From Dolichospermum sp. LEGE 00240 (GTDB lineage Bacteria; Cyanobacteriota; Cyanobacteriia; Cyanobacteriales; Nostocaceae): a DNA stretch of 64,000 bases. This document shows positions 37,264-46,115 of this stretch, in pieces. The notes beneath the pieces were generated by a model. It was not told the origin of the DNA. It saw only the letters and a program-made list of their open reading frames with translations, and ran no database searches. Within the stretch, counting starts at the first letter, position 1, and every line of letters begins with the position of its first letter. The stretch lies in assembly GCF_015207875.1 (NCBI RefSeq), contig NZ_JADEVZ010000014.1, forward strand, positions 1 to 64,000, in the 5' to 3' direction. Position numbers and translations under genes: made by a program.

Positions 37264-37548
37264 AAACCCTCACGTAAAAATCAAAATATCAAACAGAATC
37301 TAAATCGAAAAAATCATCCCTCTCTTCTTCTTTTCTTCCTTCGTGTTCTTCATCCCTTCGTGGTTCATTTAATCCAGATTCTTCTAAAAAGAAGAGAATA
37401 ATTGTTGAAATATAGCAATCCTATTTGAGTTATGAACTAGTTTTTTAACGAACCACAGAGGCACAGAGGACACAGAGGTAAGAAAATAAGAGATGTTCAC
37501 ATTTTATTTAGGATTGGTATAGTGGGTAATTAATACCCACTATATAAA
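37264..37548. other. Gap between hglE and the KR-DH gene
   Basis: This 285-base spacer contains one copy of the TATAGCAATCCTA element (37411-37521) and a CTTCTTTTCTTCCTTCGTG stretch. The element begins 28 bases 3' of hglE and could provide a processing site or a terminator between the genes. Confidence 0.6.
37411..37521. mobile_element. 111-bp TATAGCAATCC element, copy 1 (3' of hglE)
   Basis: It begins TATAGCAATCCTATTTGAGT and ends ATTTAGGATTGGTATA, forming terminal inverted repeats. The inside reads GAACCACAGAGGCACAGAGG. A second copy at 43302-43414 lies in the same orientation on the other side of hglE. Confidence 0.8.
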
Positions 37549-40500
37549 TTATTCAGCTTTAGCAACTAGGGTTACTCTTCCTTGATTACCATAACCAACT
37601 TCCCCAATGTAGCGATTAGAATCGTGCAATTCAGCAACGATATATTGGGCAGATTCGTGAGGATCTAAAGTGGGATTGAGGTCAATTGCTCGGAAGAAGA
37701 CTTGTGGCCATTCCCAGCGCAAACTTTTTGTTAAACCAAACAAACCGGCAGCGATCGCACTAAAATTAGTTTGATGTCCTAAGCCAAATTCACCGTCAAG
37801 ATGGGCAACTGTACAAAAACTGGTTCTTCCTGGTAAAGATGCGGCATTATTCAAAGTTGCTTTCAGATGTTTTGCCATTAAAAACACTTGTTTAAGAATC
37901 GCCTTTTCTGCTTCGGGATAGGAAATATGTCCAGGTTTTTCCGGTGTAAATTGAGGGTGGAGGTGAATAAATGCCCCAATCGGTCCGTGTTTAGTAGTTA
38001 CACTTTGCAATAATAATTGCAGATGTTGTTCACTCATATTTGCCAAGGTAACGCGGGTAACACCTGCTGGTAATGGCAATTGTTCGGGAACTAATGATTG
38101 GGGGAAACTCAAAACTACTACTTTCCAACCTTGTTCTATCAGTGCATGGGCGAGTTTAGTGGTAGTTAAAGAACCATCATCTGTAATTAAACCAATGTGT
38201 CCTTCGGGTAGCTGCGCTTCTAAAAAATCCGGTCTGGGTAAGGTTTTAAGTTGAGCAGGACGACGGGGAAGATTAGGATCTACGATAGGTGGTGGGGTTA
38301 AATCAACCACTTCAGGAGAGCCTGGGCGGGGAGACCCCGCCCCTACGGTGGGTGGGATGAGGTCAACTATCGAGTTAACATCAATGTGCGGCTTTTTTTT
38401 TTCACCTCCCACCAGTGATTGGAGGTAGTTAACAATTTGTCCGATTGTCCGTAGGTCGCCTAATTCTTCTATATTGGGTTTGGGTAAGTCAGGATACGCT
38501 TCCTGCATTGCTCCCAGTATTTCTACCCGTTTGATGGAATCTATCCCTAAGTCGGCTTCCATGTCCATGTCTAGTTCCAGCATTTCCACCGGATAACCTG
38601 TTTTTTCACTGGTGATGTTTAACAGGGTTTGTCCTAAATCTGCATATTCGTTACTGTCACCTGTCACCTGTAACCTGTCACCTGTTACCTCTAAACTGTC
38701 ACCTGTCACCTGTAACCTGTCACCTGTTCCCTGTCCTTGCAGATATTCGACAACTTGACCAATGGTACGTTTTTCTGCCAGTTCTTCGAGGTTGGGTTTA
38801 GGTAAGTTTGGGTATAATTCCTGCAATCCTCCCAGAATTTCTACCCGTTTAATGGAGTCAATTCCTAAGTCCGCTTCCATGTCCATATCGAGTTCTAGCA
38901 TTTCGATAGGATAACCAGTTTTTTCGCTGGTGATGCTTAAGAGGTTGTTAGCTAGATCATCCAGATTTAAGTTGCTGCTTACAGGTGCGGGTTCTGGGAC
39001 AAATGCAACTGGGGACTGGGGAATAATAATTGGTTCAGGTTCAATGACTGGCGCTGCAATTACAGGTTCTGCAACTTTAATTACTGTGGGAATAGGTGCT
39101 TCTAATTGAATTTTCGGCTCAATTACTGGTACTGGTTGGGGGGGGATAATATTAACGGTGGGGGTAGGGCGGGGAGACCCCGCCCCTACAGAGGGGGCTG
39201 CTTGGGTGTCAGAAATAAGTTGAGAATATTCTTCTTGAATGAGTTGGAAAAAGTGTTTGGTATATTCTATCTGTTCCCGCAAATATTGTTCATGAATACG
39301 GAGGGTTTCACCTTGTTGGGAATGAAACTGAATCATACTCCGCTCTAAGCTTTCCATGATTACTTGCTTAATTTGAGCGGCTTCAGCGGATGATTTAGCA
39401 TTAGCAAATAAGGTGTTTTGCTGCTGCATTAATTGAAAGAAGGTTTTGGCGTATTCTATTTGATGGTTGAGATAGGTGCTGTGAACTTCTAAATTCTCGC
39501 TTTGGTTGTGTTGGAACTGGCTCAGAAGTTGTTCTAAGCTGGTGAGAATTTGTTGGCAATTTATCAGTTTATCTGGTGTTTGCATCTTCTCGCTGGATTG
39601 GGGTGCGAACAGTTGTGGATTGGATTGTTTTTGAATGGTTGCAGTGGTAGTCATCTGATGCTGTAGCTGGAACTGGGTTTCAATGAGGGGTTGTTTTTTA
39701 TGTCCGTTACCGTTACCGTTGCCGTTATGTCCGTTGGTTGAGGGAATTTTGGCAATTACAGGAGTTTGTATTTCTAAACTCTTGAATTCCTGAACTTCTT
39801 CCAAATTGGGCGCGGAGACCGCGCCCCTACGTTCCTGAACTCCTGAAATTTTGTGTCCGTCCTGTAAGGCTTCTTTGAAGGCGTTTTTGGTTTTGTCGGA
39901 AATGTAGTTAATGCCAGTTAATTTGACGCTGAGGGTCTTTTTGGTAGAAATGGGGGGAAGTACGGCAGGGAGTTTGTAGGGGTCAAGATTGCCCAAATTC
40001 ATGCCAATGACGCGCAATTGGACGGCGGCTTCTCGGAGGGAGCGATCGCTGTTTTTGGAAGCACTGGGATTAAGAGATATGGTAAGATGGGGGCGATCGC
40101 CTAAAATATCTTTTACCAAGTTACTCAACACCCGTTTGGGTCCAAATTCTACGAAGCAATAACCACCAGCGGCATAGATATTTTCAATCTCCTGTTTAAA
40201 CAGTACCGAACTAGCCAAATGGCTTTCTAAATTCTTTTGAATCGCCGCTGCATTTTGCGGATAATGTTTACCAGTGACATTACTAAAAACCGGAATTTGC
40301 GGACTTTGGAAAGTTACCGATTTAGTGGCGATCGCAAAGGACTTTTGTGCGAAAGCAATCAACGGAGTATGGAACGCCGCAGACACAGGTAATAAAACCG
40401 CACTGTATCCTAATTTTTGGCAAGCAGCTTGGATTTTCTCAATTTCCAGCTTTGGACCCGCTAAAACAATTTGCGTAGGAGAATTAAAATTAGCAACACT

Positions 40501-42894
40501 CACCTTGGGAAACTGCTTCAACAGCGGTTCAATCTTGCTAATATCTTCCTTCACCGCCAACATACTACCAGCATCATGATCTGGGTCTTTGGGTGCAGCC
40601 ATAGCCTGTCCTCTAGCTTTTACTAGGAACAAATAATCAGCCTCACTCAACACTCCAGCAGCCCACAAAGCCGTTAATTCCCCAAAACTATGACCAGCGG
40701 CGAAATCTGCCTTAAAACCAGCCTGTTGCAAAATTCCATACAAACCAGCACTAAACACCCCAATTGCCGGTTGTGCATATTCCGTTCTTTGCAAAGTTGC
40801 AACTTGGGCTTTTTTCTCAACTTCATCAAAGCTAGAACGAGGGAAAACCACTTCAGAAACAGGTTGCAAATTACCCTGCTTGAACAGATGATCCATCTTC
40901 CCATACAACTGTCGCAAGCTAGGGAAATTCATCACCGCTTCTCGTCCCATTTCCAAGTATTGAGAACCTTGTCCAGAGAATAAAGCGACAACCTTTCCAC
41001 CTAAATCCATGCCAGTAGCACGGTAATAAATACCTTGAGGATGTTCCCAAGAAATTGCATCAGGCTTACTTTTTAATAAACCAATTCCCACTTCCAGCAA
41101 CTTACAAGCCTCTTGTAAATTCTCGGATACAAATCCAATTCTGAGCGCAGTTTTAGGAATAGTTAGAGATTGACAATCTAGAACTAATTGGGAATAAAAT
41201 CTTTCCCCATCATCAGCTTGCAAATTATTTAAAGTCGCTTCTAACTTGCTAATTAATTCCCCGTGAGTAGCACCAAACAACAGCACCTCACCCGCAGCAC
41301 CATGTAAACGATAGGAACTTTGTTGTTCCGGTTCGTATTCTTCCAAAACAACGTGGTAATTTGTGCCACCAAAACCAAAGGCACTCACACCCGCCCGTCG
41401 AGGAGTTTCACCTTCTGCCTTTATCCAAGGTCTAGTTTGAGTATTTAGATAAAAGGAAGAATTTTCAATATCTAATTTGGGATTTGGTTCAGTAATATTG
41501 ATAGTTGCTGGCAATACTTTATGATGCAATGCTAGGGCAGTTTTAATTAAACTAGCAGTACCCGCAGCGGCTTTTGTATGTCCAATTTGGGACTTCACAC
41601 TTCCCAAAGCAATATGTTGTTTTTGGCTGTCATATTTGCCAAAGAAATCCTGCAAAGAACTAAATTCTATCGGATCTCCAGCCATTGTTCCTGTACCATG
41701 TGCCTCCATTAAACCCACAGTAGCCGGAGAAAAACCAGCATCATCATAAGCCCGTTCTAAAGCCTTAACTTGTCCTTCTTTTCGAGGGGCATAAATACTC
41801 TTATAACGCCCATCACTAGAAGTACCAATTCCCTTGATTACCGCATAGACTTTATCCCCATCTTTTTGGGCATCTTCTAAGCGTTTGAGGAGAATCATCC
41901 CAATCCCTTCACCTAACATCATCCCATCGGATTTAGCATCAAATGGTTTGACATTATCGCTAGGAGTAACCGCAGGAGTTTTGCTGAAGGAAATGTAAGC
42001 CATGATTGTGTTATCGGTGTCTACCCCACCAGTTAACATCATATTGCTACGATGTTCAACTAATTCACTAATGGCCATTTTTAATGCCCCAAAGGAACTA
42101 GCACAGGCAGCATCAACTACACAGTTTGTCCCACCAAAGTTGAGACGGTTAGCAATTCTGCCAGCAACCACATTTGCTAACATTCCAGGGAAAGCATTTT
42201 CATCCCATTTCACATAGGCAGATTTGATTTTATCAACGATTTTTTTAGTATCTTCGTCAGACAAACCACTGCTTTTTAGCACCTTTTCCCAAATCGGATA
42301 TTCTAATCTGGCAGCTAATGGCATTCCCAATTGTTTGCCCATAGCCACACCCAAAATCACGCCGATATTTTCGCGGCTAAATTCACGGGAGTCACCATAG
42401 CCAGCATCTTCCATTGTTTCTTTAGCAACTACCAAACTTAATAGTTGCGAAACATCTGTAACTTCTAAAATGCTGGGGGGAATCCCAAATTCCATCGGGT
42501 TAAAATCAACTTCAGGAATAAACCCACCACGTTTACAATAAGTTTTATCTTCTGCTGTTCTCGGATTAGGATCATAGTAATCTTCTACACTCCAATGGCT
42601 AGAAGGAACATCCGTAATACAGTCAATTTTATTAACAATATTTTGCCAGTAATCTCTTAATGTTCTCGACTGAGGCATTAAGGAACTCATGCCAATAATA
42701 GCTATAGGAGTTGTGTGCAGTTTTCTATTAATTTCCTTATTTGACATGGAATTCATTGAGTTTTCTAAGTTTTCTGAATTCATTTTTCCTTCCTCTATAA
42801 ACTTCAGCACAGCCTGTTCAAAACTATTAATTTGGGCTTCTAATTCCGTCAAAGAACTTTTTATGGTGTCTATCTTTTGAGGGGAGCAAGACAT
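37549..42894 (-). CDS. hglE: HglE: heterocyst glycolipid polyketide synthase (KS-AT-ACP-ACP)
   Basis: The 1781-residue protein has KS (about 60-520; DAACASS Cys264, EAHGTGT His399, KSQIGH His439), AT (about 635-935; GHSFGE Ser736, FHTP His842) and two ACPs with identical LDMDMEADLGIDSIKRVEIL-type cores (Ser1347, Ser1453). A C-terminal Rossmann-like segment (about 1560-1781) resembles the structural half of a PfaA KR. Between AT and ACP lies a Pro-rich linker plus a duplicated helical block of about 60 residues (1110-1225) with L-x2-QIEY-x-K-x-FFQL in each copy. It would load malonyl units and extend the chain on two carrier domains. Linkers contain in-frame small repeats. Confidence 0.92.
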   Translation of the reverse strand: MSCSPQKIDTIKSSLTELEAQINSFEQAVLKFIEEGKMNSENLENSMNSMSNKEINRKLHTTPIAIIGMSSLMPQSRTLRDYWQNIVNKIDCITDVPSSHWSVEDYYDPNPRTAEDKTYCKRGGFIPEVDFNPMEFGIPPSILEVTDVSQLLSLVVAKETMEDAGYGDSREFSRENIGVILGVAMGKQLGMPLAARLEYPIWEKVLKSSGLSDEDTKKIVDKIKSAYVKWDENAFPGMLANVVAGRIANRLNFGGTNCVVDAACASSFGALKMAISELVEHRSNMMLTGGVDTDNTIMAYISFSKTPAVTPSDNVKPFDAKSDGMMLGEGIGMILLKRLEDAQKDGDKVYAVIKGIGTSSDGRYKSIYAPRKEGQVKALERAYDDAGFSPATVGLMEAHGTGTMAGDPIEFSSLQDFFGKYDSQKQHIALGSVKSQIGHTKAAAGTASLIKTALALHHKVLPATINITEPNPKLDIENSSFYLNTQTRPWIKAEGETPRRAGVSAFGFGGTNYHVVLEEYEPEQQSSYRLHGAAGEVLLFGATHGELISKLEATLNNLQADDGERFYSQLVLDCQSLTIPKTALRIGFVSENLQEACKLLEVGIGLLKSKPDAISWEHPQGIYYRATGMDLGGKVVALFSGQGSQYLEMGREAVMNFPSLRQLYGKMDHLFKQGNLQPVSEVVFPRSSFDEVEKKAQVATLQRTEYAQPAIGVFSAGLYGILQQAGFKADFAAGHSFGELTALWAAGVLSEADYLFLVKARGQAMAAPKDPDHDAGSMLAVKEDISKIEPLLKQFPKVSVANFNSPTQIVLAGPKLEIEKIQAACQKLGYSAVLLPVSAAFHTPLIAFAQKSFAIATKSVTFQSPQIPVFSNVTGKHYPQNAAAIQKNLESHLASSVLFKQEIENIYAAGGYCFVEFGPKRVLSNLVKDILGDRPHLTISLNPSASKNSDRSLREAAVQLRVIGMNLGNLDPYKLPAVLPPISTKKTLSVKLTGINYISDKTKNAFKEALQDGHKISGVQERRGAVSAPNLEEVQEFKSLEIQTPVIAKIPSTNGHNGNGNGNGHKKQPLIETQFQLQHQMTTTATIQKQSNPQLFAPQSSEKMQTPDKLINCQQILTSLEQLLSQFQHNQSENLEVHSTYLNHQIEYAKTFFQLMQQQNTLFANAKSSAEAAQIKQVIMESLERSMIQFHSQQGETLRIHEQYLREQIEYTKHFFQLIQEEYSQLISDTQAAPSVGAGSPRPTPTVNIIPPQPVPVIEPKIQLEAPIPTVIKVAEPVIAAPVIEPEPIIIPQSPVAFVPEPAPVSSNLNLDDLANNLLSITSEKTGYPIEMLELDMDMEADLGIDSIKRVEILGGLQELYPNLPKPNLEELAEKRTIGQVVEYLQGQGTGDRLQVTGDSLEVTGDRLQVTGDSNEYADLGQTLLNITSEKTGYPVEMLELDMDMEADLGIDSIKRVEILGAMQEAYPDLPKPNIEELGDLRTIGQIVNYLQSLVGGEKKKPHIDVNSIVDLIPPTVGAGSPRPGSPEVVDLTPPPIVDPNLPRRPAQLKTLPRPDFLEAQLPEGHIGLITDDGSLTTTKLAHALIEQGWKVVVLSFPQSLVPEQLPLPAGVTRVTLANMSEQHLQLLLQSVTTKHGPIGAFIHLHPQFTPEKPGHISYPEAEKAILKQVFLMAKHLKATLNNAASLPGRTSFCTVAHLDGEFGLGHQTNFSAIAAGLFGLTKSLRWEWPQVFFRAIDLNPTLDPHESAQYIVAELHDSNRYIGEVGYGNQGRVTLVAKAE
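38324..38350. repeat. In-frame GGCGGGGAGACCCCGCCCC palindrome in hglE (1)
   Basis: A GC-rich hairpin, common between genes in this window's genome type, encodes VGAGSPRPGS in the linker after the second ACP of HglE. Confidence 0.75.
38654..38736. repeat. In-frame CCTGTCA-type heptamer array between the two ACPs of hglE
   Basis: About a dozen heptamers of the form CCTGTCA/CCTGTAA/CCTGTTA occur in tandem. Because three heptamers make 21 bases, translation gives the seven-residue period TGDRLQV, seen as GDRLQV, GDSLEV, GDRLQV and GDS in the inter-ACP linker. Confidence 0.85.
39166..39190. repeat. In-frame GGCGGGGAGACCCCGCCCC palindrome in hglE (2)
   Basis: The same hairpin as at 38324, here encoding VGAGSPRP in the Pro-rich linker before the first ACP (about residues 1236-1244). 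Confidence 0.75.
39807..39832. repeat. In-frame GGGCGCGGAGACCGCGCCCC palindrome in hglE (3)
   Basis: A related hairpin encodes RRGAVSAPN at about residue 1022, in the linker following the AT domain. Confidence 0.7.
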
Positions 42895-44745
42895 AGGACA
42901 TAGACTAATTTTGAGTACCGTGAATTGTGCAGCAGACTATTGACAGATAGTTATCCAATCTGCATTTATGCGTGCCGCAGGTAAGTTTAAATGCTTGACT
43001 TAACAAAATTTTGAGTATTTTTTGGATATTTTTCCACAATTTTAGAACCTTGTATTCGTGAATAAATACTAGAAAATACTCAACTTGTGAATAATGAAAT
43101 CCAGTCAGCAAATTGTAAAGTTTCTAGGGGCGCAGGGCTTGCGCCCTCGATTATATTGCACCAAGCGTGATTACCGCTATAAAAAGTGTCAATTACATTG
43201 TGTTAATAACTGGCAAAAGGACATACTTAAACTGGAAGTGGTTTTATCTCTTAATCATTGAATGTTTTACCTATTGGATAACAATGTTGTGTATGTTGAT
43301 ATATAGTAATCCTATTTGAGTTATGAACTAGTTTTTTTAACGAACCACTCCAGACACAGAGGACACAGAGGTAGGAAAATAAGAGATGTTCACATTTCAT
43401 TTAGGATTGCTATAGAAATTGCCAGTTGTGAAAGTCCAGGATAACCTATTTTAGATGATTAGACTCATCAAAGTTGCCAAAATCGTTACAAAAATAATAA
43501 ACACTCTGTGGAGAATTTTGTAAATAGTGAAAAAATACTCAAACAGTTTTCAATTATTTAGTAGTTGCTAACTTAGTGAGATCCAAAACACCGGTTTATT
43601 CAGGGATAGGTTTTGTTTCTTTAGGCAATCCTACTGTAAAAAACTGCATGGATTTTAGTATTTCTTCTGTGAATGGAAATCAAATCAACAATTTATTTTT
43701 TATCTATAAATGTTGAATGTTGAATTAATAAAAAGACTAGCATAATTTATGAAAGCGGAATAGTTCATTTTTGCTAATTTTTGGGAAAAAATATTTGTCA
43801 GATTACCCCATTGTTCATAAAACATAACTAGGCAAGTATAATCTAGAACTATATTTATCCATAGCATATCCCAAGTAATTACGGATTTAATATCAATCTT
43901 AGCTTGACTATTCAAGAGTTGTAGTTAAATTGTCTTACAAGCAACTAATCAACAAATACACACAGGAAACATTTGAACATAATTGGGTCTTTTTTGAGGA
44001 AACTATCATAATCAAGTCTTTGTTTTTGATGAATTTATAAGATAACTTACCTTTTCTAGATAATTGGTTATTTATAAACCAAACATTAATTTATGGGATG
44101 TTGATCATTAACCTGTAAACATATCAATTGTGATGAAATATGGACAATTGACATTTATTTACGATAATTTGCTAAAAAAAGTACAGATTTTTAAATTAAT
44201 TTATGAGTAATTAAATATAGTATATAGTCAACGATTTTATTAATTCAAACAACTGAGTTTAGTTGACAATATCAAAGTTATTTGGCATAATTATAGGTAA
44301 GTTTATTGATTTACCTAAGTTATTAGCATCATCACAACTTGGGCGGTGCAGATTTTTGTTTCTCCTTAAAGATATCGTATTTTAGGCTACTTAATTAAAT
44401 GGCAACTCAACATAAAATTGATAGCATAGCGTGGCATTAGCCATAGATAATTGTAAGTAAAAAACCGCTAATTTGGGTATTTAGAACAGCTCAGATGCTG
44501 GCAACAATTCATACATAAATAATCAGACATATCTCTTCCCTAAAAAGAACAGAGAATCAGTCTGTAAACATCACTGGGAATTTTAGATTTTAGATTAAAA
44601 AAATTTGGTACAAGTCCCCCTCATTCAGGACGGAAAAATCGTCAATCCTAAATCTAAAATTTTCGAGCTTCTACACTTTAGGGTGGAGTCAATCCAAAAT
44701 CGAGTGACAAGTATTTTTCCGAAATAATACCATGGGAATAACAAT
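42895..44745. other. 1.85-kb intergenic region between divergent hglE and hgdB
   Basis: No convincing gene is seen. It holds the second TATAGCAATCC element (43302-43414), a GGGGCGCAGGGCTTGCGCCCTC hairpin near 43129-43150, and an inverted TTTTAGATTTTAGATT/AATCCTAAATCTAAAA pair at about 44582-44662. The rest is AT-rich. As the only upstream region for both arms of the hgl/hgd island it should contain their developmental promoters, but no clear NtcA (GTA-N8-TAC) or HetR-type site was recognised by eye. Confidence 0.6.
43302..43414. mobile_element. 113-bp TATAGCAATCC element, copy 2 (5' of hglE)
   Basis: It begins TATAGTAATCCTATTTGAG and ends TTAGGATTGCTATA, and aligns along its whole length with 37411-37521, including AATAAGAGATGTTCACATTT. 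Together the two copies bracket hglE. Confidence 0.8.
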
Positions 44746-45957
44746 ATGGCAGTAAATAAAGAACGCCAACTATTCAACCTGACTGCATTAAAATGGAGAA
44801 TAATTCTGGCAACTTCTCTAACTTTCTCTACAGGTTTAGTATGTTTATACATTTTCCATCAATTAAAGACCAATTCTCAAACTCAAACTCCTGCTGTTAG
44901 TTCTGTTATTAAATCTCAATCTATTCCTGTTAAAGTTGCCGTAACTGCTTTAGGAAGATTACAACCACAAGATGAAATTACTTATTTATCTGCTCCTAAT
45001 TCTATCAATGGTGTCCGCGTAGAAAAACTATTGGTCAAAGAAGGGGATAATGTAAAAAAAGGACAAGTATTAGCTTATCTAGAAAACTATGCTCGTTCTC
45101 AAGCAGCTATCCAACAAGCATTTGATAAATTATTAATTGCCAGAACCAAACTTGCACAGGTACAAGCTGGCGCAAAAACTGGAGATATCAATGCTCAAAA
45201 AGCCACAATTACCAGATTAAATTCCCAATTAAAAGGGGACATTGCGGCTCAAGCAGCCACAATAAACCGCATTCGGGCTGAAGTCGAAAATGCACAAAAA
45301 GAGAGCAACAGATATCAACAATTATCAAAAGCTGGTGCTGTTTCTGCGTCTGTTGCTGATAGTAAAAAGTTAGTTCTCAAAACCACACAACAGCAGTTAA
45401 AAGAAGCCGAAGCTACTCTCAAACGCACCCAGGACACATTACAAGATCAACTTAAAGAAGGAAGATTCAAACTTAATAGTATCAAAGAAGTCAGGACTGT
45501 AGATGTAGAGTTAGCAAAAAGTGAAGTTAAAAGTGCAGAAACTGCAATTAAACAAGCAAAAGCTGACCATGATTTAACTTATATTACTTCTACTATAGAC
45601 GGCACAATTTTAAGAATTCACACCAAAAATGGCGAAGTAATTGGTACTTCTGGTTTTGCTGAAATTGGTAATACATCAAAAATGCAGGTTTTAGCAGAAG
45701 TATATCAAACCGATATTCAAAATGTTCGAGTTGGACAAAAAGCTATCATTACCAGCACTACATTTCCTGGCAAATTACAAGGAACTGTGAGAGAAGTTGG
45801 TTGGCAAGTTGATAAACAAGGCATCTTTAGTATTAATCCTAATTCTGACGCAGACCGGAGAGTAATTGAAGTCGAAATATCTATTGATAATCCCACCGAT
45901 AGTCAAAAAATATCTCGCTTAACTAATTTACAAGTTGATGTTGCTATCCAGATTTAG
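44746..45957 (+). CDS. hgdB: HgdB: DevB-type membrane fusion protein
   Basis: The 403-residue protein is a periplasmic adaptor of the DevB/HlyD class: one N-terminal membrane helix (about 20-42), a lipoyl-like half-motif GVRVEKLLVKEGDNVKKGQ, a long coiled coil (about 120-270) and the second half-motif with TYITSTIDGTILRIHTKNGE. By analogy with Anabaena hgdB it links the inner-membrane exporter to an outer-membrane channel to deposit heterocyst glycolipid. It is the first gene of the divergent arm and precedes hgdC. Confidence 0.85.
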   Translation: MAVNKERQLFNLTALKWRIILATSLTFSTGLVCLYIFHQLKTNSQTQTPAVSSVIKSQSIPVKVAVTALGRLQPQDEITYLSAPNSINGVRVEKLLVKEGDNVKKGQVLAYLENYARSQAAIQQAFDKLLIARTKLAQVQAGAKTGDINAQKATITRLNSQLKGDIAAQAATINRIRAEVENAQKESNRYQQLSKAGAVSASVADSKKLVLKTTQQQLKEAEATLKRTQDTLQDQLKEGRFKLNSIKEVRTVDVELAKSEVKSAETAIKQAKADHDLTYITSTIDGTILRIHTKNGEVIGTSGFAEIGNTSKMQVLAEVYQTDIQNVRVGQKAIITSTTFPGKLQGTVREVGWQVDKQGIFSINPNSDADRRVIEVEISIDNPTDSQKISRLTNLQVDVAIQI

Positions 45958-46115
45958 TTATTGGTCATTGGTCATTGGTCATTAGTCATTGGTCATTGGT
46001 CATTGGTTATTAGTCATTGGTTATTTTCTAAAATTAACAACTGACAACTAACAACTGACAACTGACAACTGACAACTAACAACTAACAACTAACAACTAA
46101 CAACTAACAAATAAT
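45958..46115. repeat. Heptamer tandem arrays between hgdB and hgdC
   Basis: TTGGTCA-type heptamers (about 45960-46020) are followed by AACTGACA/ACTAACA-type heptamers (about 46040-46107), two short tandemly repeated repeat families filling the spacer in the transcript. A similar TGTCAGT array lies between atpD and atpC (61667-61745). Confidence 0.85.

Noticed and set aside
43129..43150. Terminator or riboswitch at the GGGGCGCAGGGCTTGCGCCCTC hairpin
   Set aside because: There is no U-tract, and similar GC-rich palindromes are dispersed repeats in this sequence.
43700..43915. A 71-codon frame in the hglE-hgdB spacer
   Set aside because: No domain, no ribosome binding site, AT-rich composition; other frames in the spacer are equally unconvincing.
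45958..46115. Possible CRISPR array between hgdB and hgdC
   Set aside because: The units are seven-base tandem repeats without spacers; no cas genes are present in the window.
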